64,000 nucleotides of DNA from NCBI GenBank assembly GCA_030530095.1, contig JAUMVO010000002.1, forward strand, positions 1 to 64,000. Direction: 5' to 3'. The DNA is from Clostridiaceae bacterium (GTDB lineage: Bacteria; Bacillota; Clostridia; Oscillospirales; Acutalibacteraceae). Positions 1 to 8,559 of this stretch are shown piece after piece (position 1 is the stretch's first letter; every line of letters begins with the position of its first letter). A program made the position numbers and the translations under genes. The notes beneath the pieces are model-generated. The model was not told the origin of the DNA, searched no databases, and worked only from the letters and a program-made list of their open reading frames with translations.

Positions 1-723
1 TATATTATCGGAAACGGGAGCAATATCCTTGTTTCCGATAATGGTTTATCGGGAGTTGTTGTCAGGCTATCGAATAACTTTTCCGATATAAGACTTGTTG
101 ACGAAACGACTGTTGAGGCCGAAGCAGGAGCATCAATGAAGGCTCTGTGTATGTTCTGTCTGGAGCATTCACTGTCGGGTCTTGAGTTTGCTTACGGCAT
201 ACCCGGAACTGCCGGCGGCGCGGCATATATGAATGCGGGCGCATACGGCGGCGAGATGAAGGATGTGCTTATAAAATGCGAGCATCTTGACTCCAACGGC
301 GAAGAAGGCAGCTTTGAAGGCAATGAGATTAAATTAGGCTACCGTCAAAGTGCTTATTCAAATTCGGATTATGTTATCACCAAGCTTGTGTTAAAGCTGA
401 AAAAGGCTGATTACGGCGATATTAAAGCTTTGATGGATGAAAACCTCGGTAAGCGTAAAGCAAAGCAACCGCTTGAATATCCGAGCGCAGGCAGCACTTT
501 CAAGCGACCCGAAGGCTATTTTGCAGGCGCTTTGATTGAGCAGTGTTCACTTAAAGGCTATACGGTAGGCGGAGCTCAGGTCAGCGAAAAGCACGCTGGA
601 TTTGTTATCAACAAAGGCGGCGCTACAAGCTCGGATATAGAAAAGCTCATTAAGCATATACAGAAGGTAGTTTATGACGAAAAGGGCGTTATGCTCGAAC
701 CTGAAGTTAAGTTTTTAGGATAA
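1..723 (+). CDS. murB: UDP-N-acetylenolpyruvoylglucosamine reductase (MurB), 5' end outside window
   Basis: MurB reduces UDP-GlcNAc-enolpyruvate to UDP-MurNAc with NADPH and FAD, a cytoplasmic step of peptidoglycan precursor synthesis. The reading frame is open from base 1, so the N-terminus lies outside the window. The visible part begins with the FAD-binding GNGSNILVSD motif. It continues with YGIPGTAGGAAYMNAGA, then AGSTFKRPEG with the proton-donating serine, the HAGFVINKGG segment, and a C-terminal LEPEV glutamate. An internal ATG at 136 is not the start, because conserved MurB sequence precedes it. rapZ follows 17 bases downstream, the usual Firmicutes neighbour. The identification is firm. 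Confidence 0.95.
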   Translation, partial: YIIGNGSNILVSDNGLSGVVVRLSNNFSDIRLVDETTVEAEAGASMKALCMFCLEHSLSGLEFAYGIPGTAGGAAYMNAGAYGGEMKDVLIKCEHLDSNGEEGSFEGNEIKLGYRQSAYSNSDYVITKLVLKLKKADYGDIKALMDENLGKRKAKQPLEYPSAGSTFKRPEGYFAGALIEQCSLKGYTVGGAQVSEKHAGFVINKGGATSSDIEKLIKHIQKVVYDEKGVMLEPEVKFLG

Positions 724-740
724 GAAAAGAGGGAAGGCGT

Positions 741-1601
741 ATGGAGTTAGTAATTGTAACCGGTATGTCGGGTGCAGGTAAATCACGCGCAGTTGAAGCT
801 ATGGAGGACATAGGCTTTTACTGTGTTGACAATATGCCTCCCAAGCTTATTCCGACCTTTGTTCAGCTCTGTCTTGATTCTCACGAACACCGCGACAGAG
901 TTGCGCTCGTTGCCGATATACGGCTCGGCGGTGAATTCGACGAGCTGTTCAATATACTAAACGACCTCAAATCGCAAAACGTTGATATAAAGGTTCTGTT
1001 TATCGACGCCGATAACGAGGTTATCATGCGCCGTTATCAGGAAACCAGAAGAAAGCATCCGCTGTCTGACGAGTTCAGTTCACCTTCGATTATTGAAGCA
1101 ATAACTAAGGAGAGGGAAGTTCTTTTAACCGCAAGGCAGAACGCCGATTACATAATCGATACGAGCGACGTTATGAACTCGCAGTTCAAGGAAAAGATTG
1201 TTAATCTTTTCCTGAAGAACGTTGCAAGCTCGCTTAAGATTTATTCGATTTCGTTCGGTTTCAAATACGGTATTCCGAAAGAAGCAGACCTTGTGTTTGA
1301 CGTTCGCTGTCTTCCCAATCCCTTCTATGTTCCCGAGCTTAAGGACCACACGGGACTCGAGGACGAGGTCAAGCACTTTGTTATGAAATTCGATCAGGCT
1401 CAGCAGCTTGAGAGAAAGCTTTATGATTTAGTTGATTTTCTTATTCCGCTTTATATGAAGGAAGGTAAGAGCCAGCTGACAATAGCTGTCGGTTGTACGG
1501 GCGGTAAGCACCGTTCGGTTGTTTTTGCCGAGCTTATGAACAAGCATCTGCTTGAAAAGGGTTCCGACGTAACGGTATTCCACAGAGATATTACAAGGTA
1601 A
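741..1601 (+). CDS. rapZ: RNase adapter / nucleotide-binding protein RapZ (YvcJ family)
   Basis: RapZ-family P-loop protein of 286 residues, the usual family length. The Walker A motif GMSGAGKS is at residues 8-15, and the C-terminal signature GCTGGKHRSV is near residues 251-260. In E. coli RapZ steers RNase E and senses glucosamine-6-phosphate. In Bacillus the homologue YvcJ hydrolyses nucleotides and its physiological target is less clear. An AGAGGGAAGG ribosome binding site precedes the ATG. The gene sits between murB and whiA, the conserved Firmicutes order, but the yvcK gene that normally lies between rapZ and whiA is absent here. Confidence 0.95.
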   Translation: MELVIVTGMSGAGKSRAVEAMEDIGFYCVDNMPPKLIPTFVQLCLDSHEHRDRVALVADIRLGGEFDELFNILNDLKSQNVDIKVLFIDADNEVIMRRYQETRRKHPLSDEFSSPSIIEAITKEREVLLTARQNADYIIDTSDVMNSQFKEKIVNLFLKNVASSLKIYSISFGFKYGIPKEADLVFDVRCLPNPFYVPELKDHTGLEDEVKHFVMKFDQAQQLERKLYDLVDFLIPLYMKEGKSQLTIAVGCTGGKHRSVVFAELMNKHLLEKGSDVTVFHRDITR

Positions 1602-1605
1602 GTTT

Positions 1606-2493
1606 ATGTCATTTTCTTCTCAGATTAAGGACGAATTATTGAATATTACCGATATCAAGCCGTGCTGCAGCTTAGCTGAAATGTACGGCTTAATGCTGTT
1701 TGCAAAGACCTTCTCAAAGCGCGAAATGTACCTTAATACCGAGAATGATGCAGTTGCCGAAAAATACCGTCAGGTTGCCGAAAGGCTTTCGCTTGACAAC
1801 GTTGAAATGACAAAATCGCCGAGCGGAAAATGCAAGGTAGTTGTCAACAGTGAAAAACAGAGACAGAAGATACTCGAAGCCTTTGGCTTTACGGGCAACG
1901 AACGTTCAAGACGCATTAACTGGGCTAATATTGCCAACGAGTGCTGCCTGAGCGCATTTCTGAGAGGCGCGTTTCTTGCCTGCGGTACAATCAACGATCC
2001 CGAAAAGAACTATCATATAGAATTCAACGTTCCTTATTCTCTTCACTCCGACCTCTTAAGGGTTTTCGGCGAGGCGGATATGTCAGCCAAGGAAATTAAG
2101 CGCAACAACAGCTATATACTCTATTTCAAGGACTCAGAAGAGATACTTGACCTGCTTACATATATGGGCGCTAATGACAGCGTGCTTGAATATACGGGCA
2201 TAAAGATAATTAAAGAGATACGAAACAATGTTAACCGTAAGATGAACTTCGAAAACGCCAATTTTGACCGTATTTTTGAAGCTTCAATGCGTCAGGTCGA
2301 TGCTATTGAAAAACTGAAGAAGCTCGGCAGATTTTCAAGACTAAATTCTCAGCTCAAGGAAATTGCTCAGCTGAGACTCGATAATCCCGATATGTCGTTA
2401 AAACAGATAGGCGAACAGTTGAAGCCTCCGTTATCGCGTTCGGGAGTTAACCACAGAATGCAGACTTTGCTGAATATGGCAGATGAATTATAA
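1606..2493 (+). CDS. whiA: DNA-binding protein WhiA
   Basis: WhiA-family protein of 295 residues. The N-terminal two thirds correspond to the LAGLIDADG homing-endonuclease-like fold (an AFLRGAFLACG segment is visible). The C-terminus carries a helix-turn-helix with the characteristic MSLKQIGEQLKPPLSRSG and a following NHR. In Bacillus WhiA affects cell division and chromosome segregation; in Streptomyces it controls sporulation. The start is four bases after the rapZ stop, implying translational coupling. typA starts about 25 bases downstream. The assignment rests on the highly conserved C-terminal segment and on the rapZ-whiA order. Confidence 0.95.
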   Translation: MSFSSQIKDELLNITDIKPCCSLAEMYGLMLFAKTFSKREMYLNTENDAVAEKYRQVAERLSLDNVEMTKSPSGKCKVVVNSEKQRQKILEAFGFTGNERSRRINWANIANECCLSAFLRGAFLACGTINDPEKNYHIEFNVPYSLHSDLLRVFGEADMSAKEIKRNNSYILYFKDSEEILDLLTYMGANDSVLEYTGIKIIKEIRNNVNRKMNFENANFDRIFEASMRQVDAIEKLKKLGRFSRLNSQLKEIAQLRLDNPDMSLKQIGEQLKPPLSRSGVNHRMQTLLNMADEL

Positions 2494-2517
2494 ATTACAG
2501 GATTTAAGGTGAACATT

Positions 2518-4341
2518 TTGAAGAGAAGAGAAGATTTAAGAAATATTGCTATTATTGCCCACGTCGACCACGGTAAGACTACACTCGTTGACGAGCTGCT
2601 TAAACAATCGGGCATTTTCAGACAGAATGAGGTCGTTGCCGACAGAGTTATGGATTCAAACGACCTTGAAAGAGAAAGAGGAATTACAATCCTTTCCAAG
2701 AACACGTCTATTCACTATAACGGCGTAAAAATCAATATAGTTGACACTCCCGGTCATGCCGATTTCGGCGGCGAGGTTGAGAGAATACTGACTATGGTTG
2801 ACGGCGTTTTATTGCTTGTTGACGCATTTGAGGGGTGTATGCCGCAGACTCGCTTCGTTCTTAAAAAGGCGCTTGCGCTTAACAAGAAAGCTGTTGTAGT
2901 TATAAATAAAATTGACAGACCGGGCGCAAGACCTGCCGAGGTTATTGATGAAGTTCTTGATCTGTTTATTGAGCTCGGAGCTAACGACGATCAGCTTGAA
3001 TTCCCCGTAGTTTATGCTTCGGCGAGAGACGGATATTCGTCACTTAATCCCGACGACAGAAGCGGGGATATGAGACCGCTGTTTGATACTATCCTTAAGG
3101 AAATCGAAGCTCCCGAGGGCGACGTTGACGAGCCTCTTCAGTGCCTTTTCTCAAGCCTTGACTATGACGATTATATCGGCAGAATAGGCGTGGGCAGAAT
3201 TCAGCGCGGCACGCTTAAAGTTAACGATAAGGTTGTTCTCTGTAAGCAGGACGGCTCGCAGGAAAACGTTAAGATTTCACGTCTGTATCAGTTTGAGGGA
3301 CTTAAGAGGGTTGAGGTTCCGTCTGCTGCTGCAGGTGATATAATCTGCGTTACCGGTATTGCCGATATCAATATCGGTGAAACGATATGCGATCCCGAGC
3401 ATATAGAGCCGCTGCCGTTCGTAAAAATTGACGAGCCTACGATTTCAATGAACTTTATGGTTAACGACAGCCCCTTCGCAGGTCAGGAGGGTAAGTACGT
3501 TACATCGCGTAATATCAGAGACAGACTATTCAAAGAGGTTGAGACCAACGTAAGTATGCGAGTTGAGGAAACCGATTCGACCGACTGCTTCAAGGTTTCG
3601 GGCAGGGGCGAGCTTCACCTTTCAATTCTCATAGAGAATATGAGGCGTCAGGGTTATGAATTTCAGGTTTCACGTCCCGAGGTTATTACTAAATATGAAA
3701 ACGGAAAGCTTCTTGAACCCATTGAGCTGCTTATAATTGAAGTTCCAGAGGAATATGTAGGTACGGTTATGCAGAAAATCGGCTCACGCCGCGGCGAGCT
3801 TGAGAATATGGGAGCACGTCAGGGCGGCGCTACACACCTTGAATTCAAGATTCCTGCAAGGGGTCTTATCGGCTACCGTTCTGAATTTCTTACCGATACC
3901 AACGGCAACGGTATTATGAACAATCTTTTCTCGGGTTACGAGGAATTCAAGGGCGATATTCAGACCCGCGAGCGCGGCTCGATAGTTGTTCATGAGGCAG
4001 GTGAAACCTCGGCTTACGGGCTTTTCAATACTCAGGACAGAGGCCGTCTGTTCGTCGGTCCCGGTGTTCCAGTTTACGAGGGTATGATAGTCGGTGAATG
4101 TGCCAAGAACGAAGATATAGTCTGCAACGTCTGTAAGCAGAAGCACCTCACCAATACCCGTGCTTCGGGCTCCGATGAAGCGCTCAGACTCGTTCCGCAT
4201 TCGGTATTAAGCCTTGAACAGTCAATGGAATTTATCGGCGAGGACGAGCTCGTTGAGATTACACCTAAATCAATAAGATTAAGAAAGAAAATTCTGCAGA
4301 AGGATTTACGCCTTAAGCAGAAATTCGGTAACAAGAAATAA
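2518..4341 (+). CDS. typA: Translational GTPase TypA/BipA
   Basis: Ribosome-associated GTPase of the EF-G family, about 607 residues. Reading from the chosen start, G1 AHVDHGKTT is at residues 14-22, G3 DTPGH at 76-80 and G4 NKID at 130-133, followed by the EF-G-like domains and the TypA-specific C-terminal domain. TypA helps assemble the large ribosomal subunit and copes with stress and cold. I chose the TTG at 2518 because AAGGTG lies seven bases upstream and this start aligns with the usual short N-terminus; a GTG at 2509 in the same frame is the alternative. The stop overlaps the next ATG by one base. Confidence 0.95.
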   Translation: MKRREDLRNIAIIAHVDHGKTTLVDELLKQSGIFRQNEVVADRVMDSNDLERERGITILSKNTSIHYNGVKINIVDTPGHADFGGEVERILTMVDGVLLLVDAFEGCMPQTRFVLKKALALNKKAVVVINKIDRPGARPAEVIDEVLDLFIELGANDDQLEFPVVYASARDGYSSLNPDDRSGDMRPLFDTILKEIEAPEGDVDEPLQCLFSSLDYDDYIGRIGVGRIQRGTLKVNDKVVLCKQDGSQENVKISRLYQFEGLKRVEVPSAAAGDIICVTGIADINIGETICDPEHIEPLPFVKIDEPTISMNFMVNDSPFAGQEGKYVTSRNIRDRLFKEVETNVSMRVEETDSTDCFKVSGRGELHLSILIENMRRQGYEFQVSRPEVITKYENGKLLEPIELLIIEVPEEYVGTVMQKIGSRRGELENMGARQGGATHLEFKIPARGLIGYRSEFLTDTNGNGIMNNLFSGYEEFKGDIQTRERGSIVVHEAGETSAYGLFNTQDRGRLFVGPGVPVYEGMIVGECAKNEDIVCNVCKQKHLTNTRASGSDEALRLVPHSVLSLEQSMEFIGEDELVEITPKSIRLRKKILQKDLRLKQKFGNKK

Positions 4342-5135
4342 TGGTAATTGATTTTCACACCCACATTTTTCCCGAGAGAATAGCCGAGAAGGCGCTGCCG
4401 CATCTTGCAAAGGTTGCGGGCGGCGTAACGCCGTGCGGTAAAGCAACCGCTGAGAGTATGCTCTCGGTTATGGATGAACAGGGTGTTGATAAGGCGGTAA
4501 TACTCAATATCGCAACAAATCCCCATCAGCAAAAGAGCGTGAACGACTTTGCAATTTCGTTTGTCGGAAACGACAGAATTATACCCTTCGGCAGTGTTCA
4601 TCCCGACAGCGAGGACGCTTTGAATGAGCTTGAAAGACTTAAGCGGGCAGGCATTACAGGCGTTAAGCTTCATCCGGATTATCAGCAGTTCTTTGTTGAT
4701 GAGGACAGAATGTTTCCGATTTACGAAAAAATCGCAGAATTGGGGTTAATAACGGTTTTTCATTCGGGAGTTGATATCGGATATCCCGATCCCGTACACT
4801 GTACACCCAAAAAATTAAGCCGTATTTTCGCGCGCTTCGGTGATGTGCCTGTCATAGCGGCTCATCTCGGCGGTTATCTTATGTATGAGCAAACACTTGA
4901 ATATCTGTCGGGTACGGGAATTTACATCGACACCTCATTTTCTTACGGTACCGTTCCGCCTGATTATGCTAAAAAAATAATCAGCTCAATAGGGGAGGAC
5001 AGAGTGCTTTTCGGTACCGATATGCCGTGGTCAAGTCCCGTGAATGAATTAAACTATATTGATTCGCTCGGACTTTCGGATGAGGCATTAAAAAAGATAA
5101 AATACCTGAATGCTCAAAAACTCTTAAAGATATAA
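4341..5135 (+). CDS. Amidohydrolase family protein (COG2159-like TIM barrel)
   Basis: 264-residue metal-dependent hydrolase of the amidohydrolase superfamily. The HxH metal motif is at residues 6-8 (DFHTHIF). Later ligands appear in GVKLHPD, FHSGVD, AAHLGG and the final FGTDMPW aspartate. Members of this group include decarboxylases and uncharacterised hydrolases, so the substrate cannot be read from the sequence. ATG overlaps the typA TAA by one base (TAATG), showing co-translation, although no functional link to TypA is known. The gene ends just before a shared terminator. Confidence 0.8.
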   Translation: MVIDFHTHIFPERIAEKALPHLAKVAGGVTPCGKATAESMLSVMDEQGVDKAVILNIATNPHQQKSVNDFAISFVGNDRIIPFGSVHPDSEDALNELERLKRAGITGVKLHPDYQQFFVDEDRMFPIYEKIAELGLITVFHSGVDIGYPDPVHCTPKKLSRIFARFGDVPVIAAHLGGYLMYEQTLEYLSGTGIYIDTSFSYGTVPPDYAKKIISSIGEDRVLFGTDMPWSSPVNELNYIDSLGLSDEALKKIKYLNAQKLLKI

Positions 5136-5138
5136 AAA

Positions 5139-5160
5139 AAGGATGCTGTAAAGCATCCTT
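5139..5160. terminator. Bidirectional intrinsic terminator
   Basis: A 9-bp perfect stem (AAGGATGCT / AGCATCCTT) with a GTAA loop, flanked by an A-run on the left and a T-run on the right. It therefore works for the forward typA/amidohydrolase run and for the convergent PHP gene, whose stop codon touches it. Confidence 0.9.
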
Positions 5161-5838
5161 TTATTCTTTAATTAAACTGTATTCACTGCTTAGCAGTGTT
5201 TTGATTAGCTCGGTATTATCAGTTATTGGTGTTTCTGTAATTATTCCGCCCTTGCCGACGTCTTCGGGTCTGTGATAATCCGAGCCGGAGCTTTTCAGAA
5301 GTCCGTATTTGTCAGCCCACGCTTCCGCAATATCGTTGTTTGAGTTATGCCTAACGCAGGCGTTGTAAACCTCAATACCGTCCAGATACTTCGGGTCGGA
5401 GATTCTCATATTAACCCTGAACGGATGAGCCTGAAAAATAATCAGTCCGTTTTCGTGCGCAAGCTTTGAAAAGGACTTTAAATTCATATTGATAAGGTCG
5501 CCGTTGTTTCTTAGAAATTTTTCATCAATACCAAAGACAAGATAGTCGTTATCAACGTTGTCCATATCAAAACGAAGTTCCATACCGAAAAGCACGTTTA
5601 TTCTGCTTTTTGCAGCTTGTTTTGCGGCTTTCCAGCCTCTGACGAATACGTCAATCTTGTCGTCCTAGGACAAATTGTTATAATCGTATCTGAAATAGGT
5701 GTGAGTGCTGAGATGGTCGGTAATTACAACGGTGCTGTAGCCCGCGTTTATATATGCTTCAATAAGCTCGGCGGCAGGAACCTCGCCGCAATTGCTCGTT
5801 TCCTTGGTGTGAGCGTGAAGCTCGGTTTTGAAGGGCAT
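5161..5838 (-). pseudogene. PHP-domain phosphoesterase gene interrupted by an in-frame TAG
   Basis: Encodes a PHP (polymerase and histidinol phosphatase) domain, a trinuclear-metal phosphoesterase. Metal motifs are ELHAHTKE near the N-terminus, ITDHLS, QAHPFR, and GSDYHRPEDVG near the C-terminus. Translation is cut at 5665-5667 by TAG, but the same frame continues with DDKIDVF and GWKAAK, as intact homologues do. A tryptophan (TGG) is expected at the stop position, so a single G-to-A change explains it. The start at 5838 is chosen because GAGGTG lies five bases upstream; a further ATG at 5853 is less likely. The gene begins about 20 bases after tRNA-Gly. It may be a real nonsense allele or a base-call error. 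Confidence 0.8.
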
Positions 5839-5858
5839 TTCTTCACCTCGCATAAAAA

Positions 5859-5932
5859 TGGAGCCGCATAAGGGAATCGAACCCTCGCTTCAACCTTGGG
5901 AAGGTCGCGTTCTGCCATTAAACCAATGCGGC
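5859..5932 (-). tRNA. tRNA-Gly (anticodon CCC)
   Basis: A full cloverleaf can be folded on the reverse strand. The acceptor stem is GCCGCAT/ATGCGGC, with discriminator T and an encoded CCA end. The anticodon stem is CGACC/GGTTG with loop TTCCCAA, so the anticodon is CCC (complement at 5898-5900). The T arm contains GGTTCGATTCC. The arm sequences closely resemble bacterial tRNA-Gly(CCC). It decodes GGG. Confidence 0.95.
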
Positions 5933-5943
5933 TTGTTTATATT

Positions 5944-5972
5944 AGTATATTACATTTGAAATGATAATTCAA
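5944..5972 (-). promoter_or_regulatory. Sigma-A type promoter of tRNA-Gly
   Basis: On the reverse strand, -35 TTGAAT (5967-5972), a 17-base spacer and -10 TATACT (5944-5949) lie just upstream of the tRNA 5' end. The broken PHP gene may be expressed from the same transcript. Confidence 0.8.
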
Positions 5973-5988
5973 TTACTTTTATCTAAAA

Positions 5989-6016
5989 ATTAAGGGCATC
6001 TTTCGATGCCCTTAAT
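5989..6016 (-). terminator. Intrinsic terminator of the malic enzyme gene
   Basis: A 12-bp perfect stem (ATTAAGGGCATC / GATGCCCTTAAT) with a four-base loop, followed on the reverse strand by a T-run. It lies 11 bases past the malic enzyme stop and insulates the tRNA promoter. Confidence 0.9.
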
Positions 6017-6027
6017 TAATATTTGCG

Positions 6028-7200
6028 TCAGATTCTTGCTACGCCGTCTTTTCTTGCAGCCTCTGCAACTGCAGCTGCAACGGTGTCCTTAACTCTTTCA
6101 TCGAAAGCGTAGGGAAGAATGTAGTCCTCGTTAAGCTTGTCGTCATCAACGAGCGATGCCAGAGCGTAAGCCGCCGCAATCTTCATATTCTCGGTAATCT
6201 GACTTGCTCTTACATCAAGTGCGCCACGGAAGATACCGGGGAAAGCAAGAACGTTGTTAACCTGATTCGGGAAGTCACTTCTGCCGGTGCAGACAATCTT
6301 TGCACCTGCTTCTTTGGCAAGGTCGGGCATAATCTCGGGAGTCGGGTTAGCCATAGCCATAACAACGGGATTGGGATTCATAGTTCTTATCATATCCTGA
6401 GTGAGAACTCCGGGGGCTGAAACGCCGAGGAATACGTCCGTACCCTTAATAGCTTCTTCAAGTCCGCCCTTTACCATACCGCGGTTTGTAACTTTAGCGA
6501 TTTCTTCCTTAGCGGGGTTAAGGTTCTCTCTGCCCTCGTAGATAGCGCCGGTTCTGTCGCAAAGAATAACGTCGCGAAGACCTAAGGTCATAAGAAGCTT
6601 AGCGATTGCAGTACCTGCTGCACCTGCGCCGTTGATAACTGCTTTGCATTCGCTGATTGACTTACCGGTAAGCTTGCAGGCGTTAATGAATGCCGCTGAG
6701 CAGATAACAGCAGTGCCGTGCTGGTCGTCGTGGAAAATCGGAATGTCGCAGATTTCCTTTAATCTTCTCTCGATTTCAAAGCAGCGAGGGGCGGAGATGT
6801 CCTCAAGGTTGATTCCGCCGAAGGAGCCGGAAATGAGATAAACTGTTTTAACAATTTCGTCAACGTCCTTTGAACGAATGCAAATCGGAAAAGCATCAAC
6901 ACCGCCGAATTCCTTGAACAGTACGCATTTACCCTCCATAACGGGCATACCTGCTTCGGGACCGATGTCACCCAAGCCGAGAACGGCGGTACCGTCTGTA
7001 ATAACGGCAACCATATTCCAACGGCGGGTAAGATCCCAGCTCTTCTCGTAATCAGCCTGAATAGCGAGGCAGGGTTCGGCAACGCCGGGAGTGTAAGCAA
7101 GAGAAAGGGCGTCTTTGCTGTCAACCTTGCTTCTTGCGATAACCTCAATCTTGCCCTTCCACTCGCCGTGAAGTCTTAATGATTCTTTTCTGTAATCCAT
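6028..7200 (-). CDS. NAD(P)-dependent malic enzyme (oxaloacetate-decarboxylating)
   Basis: Converts malate to pyruvate and CO2 with reduction of NAD(P). The protein is 390 residues, the short bacterial form without a phosphotransacetylase tail. Visible active-site features are catalytic Tyr36 in AYTPGVAEP, Lys91 in MEGKCVLFK, metal ligands Glu133-Asp134 and Asp159 in FHDDQHGTA, and a Rossmann motif INGAGAAGTAI near residue 190. AAGGTAAAATT precedes the ATG. The upstream gene on the same strand is an Ldh_2-family dehydrogenase, so the pair may handle malate and pyruvate together. Cofactor preference (NAD or NADP) cannot be decided from the motifs seen. Confidence 0.93.
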   Translation of the reverse strand: MDYRKESLRLHGEWKGKIEVIARSKVDSKDALSLAYTPGVAEPCLAIQADYEKSWDLTRRWNMVAVITDGTAVLGLGDIGPEAGMPVMEGKCVLFKEFGGVDAFPICIRSKDVDEIVKTVYLISGSFGGINLEDISAPRCFEIERRLKEICDIPIFHDDQHGTAVICSAAFINACKLTGKSISECKAVINGAGAAGTAIAKLLMTLGLRDVILCDRTGAIYEGRENLNPAKEEIAKVTNRGMVKGGLEEAIKGTDVFLGVSAPGVLTQDMIRTMNPNPVVMAMANPTPEIMPDLAKEAGAKIVCTGRSDFPNQVNNVLAFPGIFRGALDVRASQITENMKIAAAYALASLVDDDKLNEDYILPYAFDERVKDTVAAAVAEAARKDGVARI

Positions 7201-7257
7201 AATTTTACCTTTTACCTTTCAATTGATAAAAAATTAACTAATAATAACAAAACCAAC

Positions 7258-7284
7258 GGGCAGAACGCAAAACGTATTCTGCCC
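7258..7284 (-). terminator. Inverted repeat between the two malate genes, possible weak terminator
   Basis: GGGCAGAA and TTCTGCCC form an 8-bp perfect stem around an 11-base loop just after the dehydrogenase stop codon. On the reverse strand it is followed only by the interrupted T-rich stretch GTTGGTTTTGTT, so termination is probably partial. It would lower malic enzyme expression relative to the upstream gene. Confidence 0.5.
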
Positions 7285-7296
7285 TTAAAGGTCCGG

Positions 7297-8460
7297 TTAT
7301 GCTCTTTCGATATGAGCCTTGATTTTCTTTGTCTCGGGGTAGGGGGTATAGCCCTCTTCCCACGGGAATACGTACTTGAGACCTAATTCGTCTCTTACGG
7401 CATTGATTTCGCCCTGAACGGACTCGTTAATCGGAACGCCGCTGTTCTCTCTCTGCTTCCAGATGTCATATTCCTTTTCGCCTGCGATGTAGATTCTATC
7501 TTCGCCGGGAGCTTTTCTTGAAGCGCGGATCTTGCGGATGATTTCGCCGGTCTTCTTTCTGCAGAGCTCTTCGCCGAGGAAGTGATTGGTATCAATAGCG
7601 ATAAAGAAGTGGCCGAGATGATAGGGTCTGATATTACCGTTTTCATCCTTGCCGTCGAGGTCTTTACCGTAAGCACCGTCCTGAAGAACGGATGAAAGGA
7701 ATTCTACGAACATTGCAAAGCCGTAGCCCTTGTAGCCGCCGAGAGCCTCGCCGATACCGCCGACTGTTGTAAGTGCGGCTGTGCCGTTACGGATTTTTTT
7801 GAGCGCAACGCCTGCGTCGCCCTCAACGGGAGTACCGTCGATATTGATGATTGTGCCGGGATGAACGGGCTCGTTAATTCTTGCATAATACTCAATCTTA
7901 CCGTTCTGGGTAATCGAGGTAGCGCAGTCGAAGTTGAAGTCAAATGCTTCATCGGAAGGAACGCCGAGTGTGAACGGGTTGGTACCGAACATACCCTCAG
8001 TACCGAGTGTCGGAGCAACTGACGGACGTGCGTTTGTACCGGTCATACCGATACAGCCGTTCTCGGTTGCCATTGAGGTATAGTAACCGGCAATACCGTA
8101 GTGGCAGGAATTGCGTACAGCAACCATGCCCATACCGTATTTCTTGGCCTTTTCGATAGCCATTCTCATAGCCTTTGTGCCGATAACCTGGCCCATACCG
8201 TTGTGACCGTCAACAACTGCGGTAGTCTCGGTCTCCTTGATGATTTCAAAGTTCGTTGTGGGAAGCTGAATACCGGCCTTGATTCTGTCGAGATATACGG
8301 GCTTGAATCTGTTGCAGCCGTGGCTTTCAATACCTCTCTTGTCGGATTCGAGAAGAACGTCGGTGCACATTTCGGCTTCTTCTCTCGGGATTCCGTAACC
8401 TTCGAAAGCGTCGGTTACGAAGTCAGTGATTAAGTTCCATGGACAAACTACTTTTGGCAT
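7297..8460 (-). CDS. Malate/L-lactate dehydrogenase family oxidoreductase (Ldh_2)
   Basis: 387-residue member of the Ldh_2 (YlbC/AllD/ComC) family, NAD(P)-dependent dehydrogenases of 2-hydroxyacids such as malate, lactate, ureidoglycolate or sulfolactate. The family hallmark RGIESHG is at residues 42-48. The catalytic-histidine segment NSCHYGIAGYYT and the GTNPFTLGVPS and GGYKGYG motifs are also visible. The start is supported by AAAAGGAG nine bases before the ATG. It lies directly upstream of a malic enzyme on the same strand, which favours malate as substrate, but that is inference from context only. Confidence 0.85.
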   Translation of the reverse strand: MPKVVCPWNLITDFVTDAFEGYGIPREEAEMCTDVLLESDKRGIESHGCNRFKPVYLDRIKAGIQLPTTNFEIIKETETTAVVDGHNGMGQVIGTKAMRMAIEKAKKYGMGMVAVRNSCHYGIAGYYTSMATENGCIGMTGTNARPSVAPTLGTEGMFGTNPFTLGVPSDEAFDFNFDCATSITQNGKIEYYARINEPVHPGTIINIDGTPVEGDAGVALKKIRNGTAALTTVGGIGEALGGYKGYGFAMFVEFLSSVLQDGAYGKDLDGKDENGNIRPYHLGHFFIAIDTNHFLGEELCRKKTGEIIRKIRASRKAPGEDRIYIAGEKEYDIWKQRENSGVPINESVQGEINAVRDELGLKYVFPWEEGYTPYPETKKIKAHIERA

Positions 8461-8491
8461 AACTTAAATCTCCTTTTATGTAAAAATATTT

Positions 8492-8540
8492 TTGCATAGA
8501 TTTGCAATTTATATTATACCACAATATAATCACTTTTCAA
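8492..8540 (-). promoter_or_regulatory. Promoter and small inverted repeat upstream of the Ldh_2 gene
   Basis: Reverse-strand -35 TTGAAA (8535-8540), a 16-base spacer and -10 TATAAT (8513-8518). An inverted repeat TTGCA-N6-TGCAA (8492-8507) sits at the expected transcription start, a position suited to a repressor. The promoter is well supported; the operator role is a guess. Confidence 0.6.
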
Positions 8541-8559
8541 GCGATATTCGGAAAATATT

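Noticed and set aside
4074-4673. A reverse frame of about 200 codons over the typA end
   Set aside because: Antisense to typA and the amidohydrolase, with no motif or ribosome binding site.
5665-5667. TAG in the PHP gene as a recoded (for example pyrrolysine) codon
   Set aside because: Several nearby genes use TAG as a normal stop, and no recoding machinery is visible in the window.
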